From NCBI GenBank assembly GCA_017434455.1, contig JAFRFG010000027.1:86180-150179 (forward strand): a stretch of 64,000 bases of DNA. The letters are read 5' to 3'. The translations under genes and the position numbers were made by a program. The notes below the pieces were generated by a model, which worked only from the letters and a program-made list of their open reading frames with translations, was not told where the DNA came from and did not search any database. The stretch's first letter is position 1. Every line of letters starts with the position of its first letter. Shown here one piece after another: positions 42,288 to 51,453 of this stretch. The stretch comes from Thermoguttaceae bacterium. GTDB taxonomy: Bacteria > Planctomycetota > Planctomycetia > Pirellulales > Thermoguttaceae.

Positions 42288-45200
42288 ATGCCGCTGTTTG
42301 AGAAAATCCGCCGCGCGTTCCATACCGACCGCCGCCGCGGCGCGCCGCGAAAATCGCGCGCCCTGCGTCTGGAATCGCTCGAAGAGCGCACCCTTTTGAC
42401 AGGCGCCCCCACCCGGATGGTGACCAGCTTCAGCGACATCCAAAACGCGATGGCCTCGATCGCTTCCGGGGGAGAGATCGAGATTCAAGTCGCCAGCGAC
42501 ATCACGCTGACCGGCGGCGAGGGGGTGACGATTGCCTCCGGCCAGTCGGTCACGGTCACCAGCGTCGGCCAGGCGAAGATACTCGGCAGCGGTTCGGTCG
42601 ATCGGAGCTGTTCGCTCTTCACCGTCAGTGGAGGGGAATTGATTCTTCATTCGGTCCTGATCGATGGACTGAAGGCAGATACTAGTTCCAGCGGTGTCAA
42701 CGGCGCGGTGGTCAACCAAACCGGCGGAACCGTGACGGTCAGCGGAGGCACGAAGATTTCCGATTGCAGCGCCTACAACGGCGGGGCGTTCTACATCAAC
42801 GCGGCTAACCGCACCGATCCGGCCATGAGCGTCGTTGGAGGGAAGATTTCCGACTGCGCCGCGTACAGCGGCGGGGCTGTCTATGTCAAGAAGGGGACGG
42901 TCGATTTCTCATACGACAGTGACACACTGACCTTCGCCAACGTTACCGGCAACAGCGCTGTCGCCAGCGGTGGGGCGGTCTATATTAGCAGCACGGGAGT
43001 GGTCACCGCCGGCGGCAGCGGCTCGCTGAAGGCGCGGTTCCACGACAATGCCGCGTCCAATGGTGGGGCGATTTATGCCTACAGCGGTTCCTCTTTGACG
43101 ATCCGCTCGGCGAGTCTTCAAGGTAACACCGCCGAGGGCAATGGCGGAGCGGTGTATCTTTTCGGAGGGGGCTCTTCCATGGGGACGATCACGGTCGATT
43201 CCGACTCTGTGATTCAAAACAACACGGCTCTTGTTTACGGCGGGGCCTTTTCGATTGCCCACGGAATCGTCAATATCGGTGGGACGGCTGTAATTTCCTC
43301 CAATGAGGCCGATGTGGGAGGAGCGTTTTATGTGAACGGCGGTAGTTCCTTGACGGTCAGCGGCGGAACTTTTTCAGGAAACAGCGCGGTTTCTTTCGGC
43401 GGCGCCGTTTATCTTGTTGATTCGACGATGACCGTCGATCAAGGGACATTCTCCGGCAATCGTTCCAGCGGGGACGGCGGGGTTTTCTATTTGCTCGGGA
43501 AATCACAGCTGACCGTCGGAACGTCCGTCGGCCAGCAGAGCGATGTTCAATTCATCAAAAACAAAGCCACTCTTCGGGGGGGTGTTTTTTGTATCGCCTA
43601 CGACCCGGATTCGGAATTGCCCGCCGGTCAAGACGGTCCGGAAGTGGTCGTCTACAACGGAACCTTTGGCGGTGTGGATGGCGACGGGAACAGTCTTGGA
43701 AACAGTGCCGGCAGCGGGGGAGTGTTCGGGGTCCTCGGAGATACTCACGCCGAAATCACGGTGCACGAAGGTACCTTCTCCTACAATAAGGTCTCCGGTC
43801 AGGCGCACAGCGGCGGCGCTGTCTTCTATCTGGAGACCACGGGGAGTCACCTGCTCACCATCGAGAATGGTTACTTCGGCCACAACAGCTCGCAGAACAG
43901 CGGCGGCGTGATCGAACTGGCCGGTACCGCTATCGGTTCCGGCAATACGGTCGTCATTGAGCAAGGGACGTTTGAATACAATCTCGCCGCCGATGGCGAC
44001 GGCGGGGTGATCAATAACGAACAGGCGCTCTCCTCCGTCACGATCGGCAAGGCGGGCGCAAGCGGCGCGGTGTCGATGGCCCACAACAGCGCGGAAAAGT
44101 CCAACGCGGAAACACTTCTTGCCGGTTACGGCGGCGCGCTCTACTCCGTGGGAACCGTTGCCCTGGGGAAGGCCTCTTTTGCCGGCAACAGCGCCGATCT
44201 CCTCGGCGGGGCGCTGGCGATGCAGGGGGCCAGTTTGATTGAACTGTCGGGAACCGCCGCCGACGAGAAGACCTTCAGCGGAAACTGTGCCACCAACGGC
44301 GGCGCCATCGCGTCGAACGCCAACGTGACGCTGCACAGTGCCGTTTTTTCCGGAAACTACACCACCGGAGGAAACGGCGGCGCCATCGATATGATCTCCA
44401 CCAACGGAACGTTGACGCTGGGAAACTGTTCCTTCACCAACAACTCGGCGCTCGGTGTCGCCGGAACCACCGGTCCCGGCGGTATCGATTGGAGTCAGCC
44501 GGAACTGTCGGAGGGTGACGGAGGAGCGATCCAAAACTGGGGAAGCGCGGTTCTGAGCGACTGCTATTTCGAGGGGAACAGTGCGCACGACGGCGGGGCA
44601 ATCGCCAACGGAGCCCAAAAGATAAGCGGCACAATGTACTTGGCGAGTTTGACGATCTCGCAGACAACCCCTGACGAGGGGAGCCAGAACGCGCTGGTTT
44701 TCAAAAACAACAAGGCCCTCTACGGCGGGGCGGTCATCAACGCGGGAACCTTCACGCGCGCCGCGAACGAAACGGTCGGGATCCTCTTCCAGGGGAACTC
44801 TTCGATCCGCGGCGGCGGGGCGATCTCGAACACGAACAACGGCGGCACGATTGCCGGTGGATCTCTGCGGCTCAACGATGCGGTTTTCTCTGGCAACACG
44901 GCCGGTTCAACGGCTGCCGGCGGCAGCGCGGCGCTCACCGGCAGCGGCGGGGCGATCATCAACCAAATAGAGCTGCTGGTCAGCGATTCGCTCTTCCAGA
45001 CCAACTACGCCTACGGGGACGGATGCGGCGGGGCGGTCGATAACTTACTCGGTGGGACGGTGGAATTGATCAACGATACCTTCGACGGGAATATCGCGGG
45101 CAAATTCGGCGGTGCAGTTCATACCTGGGACAATTCTTCGGCAGAAGATTGTACATTTACGGGCAACCGCGCAACGAACGGAGGCGCTTTCTCGGCGGTC

Positions 45201-46025
45201 TCGTTCAACGATGTTGTCGACGGCGGCCACACAACGACCATCACCGACAGCGTTTTCAGCGGCAACAGCGCGAAGTACGGCGGGGCGATGCAGGTGATCG
45301 CCGATGTGATTCTCGACGGGGTGACATTCAATAATAACAGTGCCTCGTCCAACGGCGGCGCGATCTCTCTTGTCGGTCAGACGAATGTCCTGGCCGGTTA
45401 CGATGACGCACACGACAACGCGCCGATTTATCTGGTCTGCCACGGCAATTTGAGTTTCCAAGGGGCCGAGTCCTCCTTTACGAACAACAAGGCGCCGAAC
45501 GGATACGGCGGGGCGATCGCCTCGGGGTACGGATACGGCGCGCAGATGCCCGGCCCGGGGGATTCGGTGATCAACGCCTGGACGATGCCGACCTTCCAGG
45601 GGAATACCGCCGGTAAAGGTCCGGCTTTGGCGATCGACAGAACGATTCTGAACATGGCCCCAATTCCGGGCGACACGAGCAATTACCACTACCGAGCGCT
45701 TCAGTTCGCCTATACCGCCGTGCCGAGCGGAGACGATCTCTGGACGGTGACCGTGACGGCGATGGCGACCAAATCGGCGATTGACCATTGGACGATCGAT
45801 TGGGGGAACGGAACGGTCGACACCTATTCCCCCGGAAGCGCCGCTCTTCCCGGAGCGCGGACGATCGCCGCCGGATCGGTCGTCACGATCACCGCCTATA
45901 GCTCGCCGACCGAATCGTCGGAAACCGTCTTCCAGGTCTACGAACTGACGCCCGAATTAACGCCGCAGGATGTTTCCCCGGCGCTGGAGTCGTTCCTCGA
46001 TGAGCTGGAAACCGCCTATTTGTAA
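42288..46025 (+). CDS. Large surface protein with polymorphic right-handed beta-helix repeats
   Basis: 1245 residues. The N-terminus RALRLESLEERTLLTGA is the LEPR-XLL-like motif found on many large planctomycete surface proteins. The body is a long parallel beta-helix with dozens of GGA(I/F/V)-type and FxxN(S/T)A repeats (NGGAIYAYSGS, NSAVSFGGAVY, NNKAPNGYGGAI), as in chlamydial Pmp proteins. The last 120 residues are a beta-rich domain. There is no obvious C-terminal autotransporter barrel. It probably acts at the cell surface or outside; adhesion is an inference. GAGGAT lies upstream of the ATG. Confidence 0.82.
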   Translation: MPLFEKIRRAFHTDRRRGAPRKSRALRLESLEERTLLTGAPTRMVTSFSDIQNAMASIASGGEIEIQVASDITLTGGEGVTIASGQSVTVTSVGQAKILGSGSVDRSCSLFTVSGGELILHSVLIDGLKADTSSSGVNGAVVNQTGGTVTVSGGTKISDCSAYNGGAFYINAANRTDPAMSVVGGKISDCAAYSGGAVYVKKGTVDFSYDSDTLTFANVTGNSAVASGGAVYISSTGVVTAGGSGSLKARFHDNAASNGGAIYAYSGSSLTIRSASLQGNTAEGNGGAVYLFGGGSSMGTITVDSDSVIQNNTALVYGGAFSIAHGIVNIGGTAVISSNEADVGGAFYVNGGSSLTVSGGTFSGNSAVSFGGAVYLVDSTMTVDQGTFSGNRSSGDGGVFYLLGKSQLTVGTSVGQQSDVQFIKNKATLRGGVFCIAYDPDSELPAGQDGPEVVVYNGTFGGVDGDGNSLGNSAGSGGVFGVLGDTHAEITVHEGTFSYNKVSGQAHSGGAVFYLETTGSHLLTIENGYFGHNSSQNSGGVIELAGTAIGSGNTVVIEQGTFEYNLAADGDGGVINNEQALSSVTIGKAGASGAVSMAHNSAEKSNAETLLAGYGGALYSVGTVALGKASFAGNSADLLGGALAMQGASLIELSGTAADEKTFSGNCATNGGAIASNANVTLHSAVFSGNYTTGGNGGAIDMISTNGTLTLGNCSFTNNSALGVAGTTGPGGIDWSQPELSEGDGGAIQNWGSAVLSDCYFEGNSAHDGGAIANGAQKISGTMYLASLTISQTTPDEGSQNALVFKNNKALYGGAVINAGTFTRAANETVGILFQGNSSIRGGGAISNTNNGGTIAGGSLRLNDAVFSGNTAGSTAAGGSAALTGSGGAIINQIELLVSDSLFQTNYAYGDGCGGAVDNLLGGTVELINDTFDGNIAGKFGGAVHTWDNSSAEDCTFTGNRATNGGAFSAVSFNDVVDGGHTTTITDSVFSGNSAKYGGAMQVIADVILDGVTFNNNSASSNGGAISLVGQTNVLAGYDDAHDNAPIYLVCHGNLSFQGAESSFTNNKAPNGYGGAIASGYGYGAQMPGPGDSVINAWTMPTFQGNTAGKGPALAIDRTILNMAPIPGDTSNYHYRALQFAYTAVPSGDDLWTVTVTAMATKSAIDHWTIDWGNGTVDTYSPGSAALPGARTIAAGSVVTITAYSSPTESSETVFQVYELTPELTPQDVSPALESFLDELETAYL

Positions 46026-46051
46026 ACGAAAGCGAAAGGAAACAGTTAGCG

Positions 46052-46264
46052 ATGAAAAAAGATATGGCGAAAAACGAGACGCTGACGATCGACCTGCCGC
46101 GCCTCCCTTACCAGTTCCCCCGCTGTACTCCCCACCTCTTCAAGACCGAAGGGTTGATGACCGATTCTCAGACCGATTCCGCCCCGGTCTCCACATCCGA
46201 CGATGGGGGAGGCAATTACGATCCCTTCGAGGGGGGCGGCGGCGATAATACCGGCGGTGATTGA
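46052..46264 (+). CDS. Small Gly/Asp-rich protein of unknown function
   Basis: 70 residues starting 26 bases after the beta-helix gene, with AAGGA about 15 bases upstream. The N-terminus is basic, the middle has LPRLPYQFPRC, and the tail is acidic and Gly-rich (DDGGGNYDPFEGGGGD). No signal peptide or known domain. The close spacing suggests co-transcription. It could be a small partner or a peptide precursor, but that is only a guess. Confidence 0.45.
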   Translation: MKKDMAKNETLTIDLPRLPYQFPRCTPHLFKTEGLMTDSQTDSAPVSTSDDGGGNYDPFEGGGGDNTGGD

Positions 46265-46330
46265 TTCCCGCCGGAGCGTTGGGGGGCGGTACACAAACAA
46301 CGCGTATCCCCCCCTTCCCTGTCGTGGCAT

Positions 46331-46374
46331 AAAAAAGCGCGCCTTCTCCTGCGGGGAGAAAGACGCGCTTTTTT
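46331..46374. terminator. Bidirectional terminator between the plus-strand cluster and guaB
   Basis: An 11-bp arm of A-run plus GCGCG (46331-46341) pairs with CGCGC plus T-run (46364-46374); inner CTCC/GGAG pairing. T runs are present on both strands. It serves the surface-protein operon and guaB, which ends at 46402. Confidence 0.85.
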
Positions 46375-46401
46375 GCGCTTGGCGGCAAATTCTTCTTTGC
46401 C

Positions 46402-47883
<1,482 letters not shown>

Positions 47884-48027
47884 TCAGGTACTCCTTTAGC
47901 GTCGAGGAAGGCGCCGCGCGGTGAAAAACCGCCCAAGGAAACATTACTGGCTATAGAATGGCTGCTATAGAAGGGCCATTTTACCGCTATAGGAGCAAGT
48001 TTTCTAGGGGGTTTGCCGCCGCTTTTA

Positions 48028-48053
48028 CCCCTTGGGGCATCCCCCCCAAGGGG
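48028..48053 (-). other. Hairpin downstream of the 35-residue-repeat gene
   Basis: CCCCTTGGGG (48028-48037) and CCCCAAGGGG (48044-48053) form a perfect 10-bp stem. There is no T run on the minus strand, so it may protect the 3' end rather than terminate. Confidence 0.4.
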
Positions 48054-48074
48054 ACACGCCGCTTAGGACGATTC

Positions 48075-48764
48075 CTAGGCGTTTTTGGTGTCGTCCTTCG
48101 GGCCGTCGGGCTCCGGACCATCGGGATCCTGAGGGTCTTCCTCGATGGCTTCGCCGGTGAGGAATTTGAGAAAATCCGCGTCGAGCAGGGGGCCGTCCGG
48201 ATCGTCTTCATCGGCCTGGGGCGCGTCTTTCCCGCGGGAAGCCAGACCCCCGGGGAAGCGGCTGAGGAGCGATTTGATCAGATCCGAGTCTTTGGCGCCT
48301 TGGAGCTTCTGTTTGAGGGTTTCGGCAATCTCCTCCATCGACTTCCCCTCGAGCCCCGGGACGCGGCCCAGAAGCGATTTGAGACGCTCCGACTCTTTCA
48401 CGCTTTGGAGCTTCTGTTTGAGGGTCTCGGCGATCTGGTCCATCGACTTTCCCTTGAGCCCCGGGATGTGGTTCAGGAGCGACTTGAGACGCTCCGATTC
48501 TTTCACGCTCTGGAGCTTCTGCTTGAGGGTTTCGGTGATTTCTTCCTGTTTCCCTTCGAATCCCGAGAGGATGCCAAAGAGCGTTTTGATGCGTTCCGAC
48601 TCTTTAGCGCTTTGGAGTTTCTGTTTGACGGATTCGATGATTTCTTCCGCCGATTTCCCCTCGAGTCCCGGAATATGGCCGAAGAGCTCTTTGATACGCT
48701 CCTCGTCTTGGCCCTGTTCGTCCTGCGGGAAATCGGGATCCATCGGATTGTTCTGTTCGGTCAT
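48075..48764 (-). CDS. Cytosolic protein of 35-residue tandem repeats, unknown family
   Basis: 229 residues. After an acidic start (MTEQNNPMDPDFPQDEQG) there are four full repeats and one partial copy of a 35-residue unit, with consensus SERLKSLLGxxPGLEGKS, then MEEIAETLKQKLQSxKE; one copy is a residue shorter. Each is probably two amphipathic helices. The tail is Asp/Pro-rich. No signal peptide or membrane segment. Related sequence is found at the N-terminus of the Sel1 protein encoded upstream (TDRLREFL, then EMDEIVEIIERNLHSPKGS), which ties this gene to the Sel1 array. Function unknown. Confidence 0.75.
   Translation of the reverse strand: MTEQNNPMDPDFPQDEQGQDEERIKELFGHIPGLEGKSAEEIIESVKQKLQSAKESERIKTLFGILSGFEGKQEEITETLKQKLQSVKESERLKSLLNHIPGLKGKSMDQIAETLKQKLQSVKESERLKSLLGRVPGLEGKSMEEIAETLKQKLQGAKDSDLIKSLLSRFPGGLASRGKDAPQADEDDPDGPLLDADFLKFLTGEAIEEDPQDPDGPEPDGPKDDTKNA
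48261..48700 (-). repeat. Tandem DNA repeats of 102-105 bp inside the gene
   Basis: The string TGGAGCTTCTGTTTGAGGGT or a near variant begins at 48301, 48406, 48511 and 48613. The period is 105, 105 and 102 bases, matching the 35- and 34-residue protein units. Confidence 0.85.
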
Positions 48765-49142
48765 AAGAGATACCTCCTGCGTTTTTTCGGTGAGTCGGTT
48801 CGCTTTTTTCTCCCTTGGGGCGGGTCTTCCCCTGTGCGGTTTATTGTAGTGAAATCGGGCCTGCGATGCAAAGGGGGAGACCGCTGTGGCGCGGCAGCTT
48901 CATTCCCAACTCATAGATTGTACTTTTTTGTTTCGAAGGTTCTCTATCCTGCTGGCTGTTTACATACAGCAGGGAAGAAAAGAAAAAAAGCCGCGAGTTC
49001 AAGGGTGAATACGCGGCTTTTCGCTCCCACTTCGGCTTTAGAGAAAACTTTTTATTGAATGGGATATATCGAATCGGGTAAAGTCCTGCCAATTGTTCCC
49101 TTTGGCTGAAACAAGCAGGAACGTTCGCGGGGTGGTAGAACC
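48765..49142 (-). other. Intergenic region before the 35-residue-repeat gene
   Basis: 378 bases without a gene. It holds the terminator of the upstream Sel1 gene (48986-49021). I found no convincing promoter. Confidence 0.4.
48986..49021 (-). terminator. Intrinsic terminator of the Sel1 gene at 49143-50765
   Basis: AAAGCCGCG (48987-48995) pairs with CGCGGCTTT (49012-49020). A run of seven T follows on the minus strand. Confidence 0.75.
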
Positions 49143-50765
49143 CTACAAATTTACCTCCTCACGCTGCCGCAGCAGCTCCTTGGCTTCTTCGTTCCCCCAT
49201 TCGGCATACCGGCGCAGCAGCGCCATCCCTTCTTTGGGATCGGCCGGACAGCCGCGGCCTTCCAGGAGGCGCTCGGCCAATTCCACCTGCGCTTCCTCAT
49301 CCTCTTGTTCGGCGAGCTGACGCAGCAGCGTCATCCCCTCTTCGATATCGACAGGGCAGCCGCGTCCGTCGATCAGTCGACAGGCCAGGTCCATCCGCGC
49401 GAACAGATCCCCCTCCTCGGCGAGCTTGCGCAGCCGCGTCATCCCCTCTTCGGGATCGGCCGGGCAGCCGCGGCCGTCTAACAGGCGGTCGGCCAAGTTT
49501 TTCCGCGCGGTATCGGCCCACAAGCTATCTTCTTCGGCGAGCCGGCGCAGCAGGCGCATCCCTTCTTCCGGGTCGGCCGGGCATCCGCGGCCGTCGAGCA
49601 GACGATTGGCCAGGTCCATCCGCGCCCAGTCCTCCTGTTTGGCGAGCAGACGCAGATACTCGATCCCCCTTTCGGGGTTCGGCTTGCAGCCGCGGCCTTC
49701 GAGCAGTCGCTCGGCCAACTCTCCGCACGCCTGATCGTCTCCGTTTTCAGCGAGCCGCCCCAGCCATTGGATCGCTTCGGAGGGGTTGGCCTGGCATTTG
49801 TGGCCCTCGAAGAGGTACTTGGCCAAGATTTTCTGTGCCCAATCCTCATCTTGCTCGGCGTATCGGCGCAGCAGGCGCATTCCTTCCTCGGGGCCGCGGT
49901 CCCTCTCGGAGAAGAGTTTTGTTCCCGGACCACTCGGTGGTAATACTAGGTTTAGCCGGGGCAATACCGCTTTCACACCCATTTTGCGGGGTTTGGAGAA
50001 TTTAACCTCCTTTTCCTCAAGCTCTTCCACCGCGTGTTCGGTGAAACTGTGGGGCCGGGACGCCGTTGTTTCGGGATCAAGCGCTGCTTTGACGTCGTCC
50101 AGGAGCCGCTCGATCAGATCTTCCCGCAGCCAGCGCGTCCCATTCTCGGCGAACCGATACAGCAGAGACATACCCAATTTGGGGTCGGCCTGGCATCCGC
50201 GGCCGTCGATCAGGCGGTCGGCCAATTCTATCTGCGCCCAACGCTCCCCTTGCTCGGCGTATCGGCGCAGCAGGCGCATTCCTCGCAATTGGTCAGCTTT
50301 GCATCCGCGGCCGTCGATCAGGCGATTGACCAAAGCGAAGCGCGCGAACTCGTTATCCTTTTCCGCGGTCTGGAGCAGATGCTTCAATCCTTCCTCCGGA
50401 TCGGACGGGCAGCCGAGATATTCGAAGAGCCGATTGGCCAGGTCTTTTTGCAGCCACCGGAGCCATCCTTGCGCCTCGGGCTTTTTCGCGGTTGCTTTTT
50501 CTCCGGCGAATTCTTGCGATGTGTCGGCGGTTTTGTCGCCGAGGAACCTGTCGAGCAGCCCTTTTAGCTGGGCCGATCCTTTGGGGCTGTGGAGATTTCT
50601 TTCGATGATTTCGACGATTTCATCCATTTCCCCGACTTCGACCTCGTCGCCGCCGTACAGCCGCCAGAGAAATTCCCTGAGGCGGTCGGTGTTTGGGCTG
50701 GCGGTGTCTTGATTCGAATCGGCTCGCGTTGAAGCTTGTTGAATCGGTTTGTTTTGATTGGCCAT
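49143..50765 (-). CDS. Sel1-repeat protein, type A, with a 35-residue-repeat-like N-terminal module
   Basis: 540 residues, no signal peptide. Residues about 25-85 resemble the 35-residue units of the adjacent gene. The rest is about eleven Sel1 repeats of 36 residues with the form DGRGCPADPEEGMRLLRRLA. A basic linker near 225-260 breaks the array. Sel1 repeats are helix pairs that form curved protein-binding scaffolds. The repeats keep one Cys in GRGC, unlike the C-x6-C pair of type B. Single gene with its own terminator. Role unknown. Confidence 0.9.
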   Translation of the reverse strand: MANQNKPIQQASTRADSNQDTASPNTDRLREFLWRLYGGDEVEVGEMDEIVEIIERNLHSPKGSAQLKGLLDRFLGDKTADTSQEFAGEKATAKKPEAQGWLRWLQKDLANRLFEYLGCPSDPEEGLKHLLQTAEKDNEFARFALVNRLIDGRGCKADQLRGMRLLRRYAEQGERWAQIELADRLIDGRGCQADPKLGMSLLYRFAENGTRWLREDLIERLLDDVKAALDPETTASRPHSFTEHAVEELEEKEVKFSKPRKMGVKAVLPRLNLVLPPSGPGTKLFSERDRGPEEGMRLLRRYAEQDEDWAQKILAKYLFEGHKCQANPSEAIQWLGRLAENGDDQACGELAERLLEGRGCKPNPERGIEYLRLLAKQEDWARMDLANRLLDGRGCPADPEEGMRLLRRLAEEDSLWADTARKNLADRLLDGRGCPADPEEGMTRLRKLAEEGDLFARMDLACRLIDGRGCPVDIEEGMTLLRQLAEQEDEEAQVELAERLLEGRGCPADPKEGMALLRRYAEWGNEEAKELLRQREEVNL

Positions 50766-51019
50766 AAGATGTACCTCTGTGTTGTTGGGGAGAGTTGATA
50801 CGAGTTCCGCGTTAAGGGTTTAACTCCTCCCCTGGGCTTATTGTAGCTAATTTTGGACAGGATCGAAAGAGACGTTGGTGGTTTGGGGAAGAAGAGCTTA
50901 CGATTAAAAGAAACAACTCCGGTGTTTTTTACTCACCATCGCGCCGCTGTTAGGGGAGCATTCGCTCAAAGAAACGCAAGCGGCAGACGAAAAGTGCTTC
51001 TGTCGGAAGCTAACTTCAC

Positions 51020-51080
51020 ACTGTACTTCTTTTTTAAGCAGGACTCCCTTCCCTTTAACCACTGTACTTCTTTTTGAAGC
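51020..51080 (-). repeat. Two 20-base direct repeats, 41 bases apart
   Basis: ACTGTACTTCTTTTTTAAGC at 51020 and ACTGTACTTCTTTTTGAAGC at 51061 differ at one base. They lie upstream of the Sel1 gene starting at 50765. Confidence 0.6.
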
Positions 51081-51350
51081 GGGGGATGAATCCATTGCTT
51101 CCAGCGTCTCGAATTCCTTCCTTCCGCTCACAGGCGAAGCGTTTTTATTCCCTTTGCCAGGTTACAGGAGCGGCCTCGGCCGCGTTCGTTCGAGTGTGCC
51201 ATTTCGTTGACTCTCCGTTTCTCAGATGTTGTTTTGCCGATTCGCGGTGCTTTTTCTTTAAGATCGCGGTACGGTACTACCTAATCACCTCCTCAGGATT
51301 GTTCCTGTTTGTCTATTATCATAATAGAGGGGTTTTTTTAAAATTTCACT

Positions 51351-51395
51351 TAAAAAATTAGCGCCGAGGCATTTTTTTGAAAAAACCTCGGCGCT
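51351..51395 (-). terminator. Sel1-cassette terminator, copy 1
   Basis: AGCGCCGAGG (51360-51369) and CCTCGGCGCT (51386-51395), with T-rich and A-rich loop halves. On the minus strand TAATTTTTT follows. Similar hairpins follow two other Sel1 units. Confidence 0.75.
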
Positions 51396-51453
51396 GTCTT
51401 GACTTCGGAGAAAATTCAAGTGCCTGGTCGTTTTTTTCCTCGCCGTCGAAATC

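Larger units (their letters stand above)
50766..51453 (-). other. Gene-free region between two Sel1 genes
   Basis: 688 bases. Contains the terminator of the gene ending at 51454 and two near-identical 20-base direct repeats (51020-51039 and 51061-51080). No supported reading frame and no clear promoter. Confidence 0.4.

Noticed and set aside
43503..44618. A 371-codon minus-strand frame
   Set aside because: Antisense to the beta-helix surface protein; open because of repetitive Gly/Asn codons.
48261..48700. Regular 105-bp repeats considered as a CRISPR array
   Set aside because: No unique spacers between short repeats; the period equals a 35-residue protein unit and the frame is open throughout.
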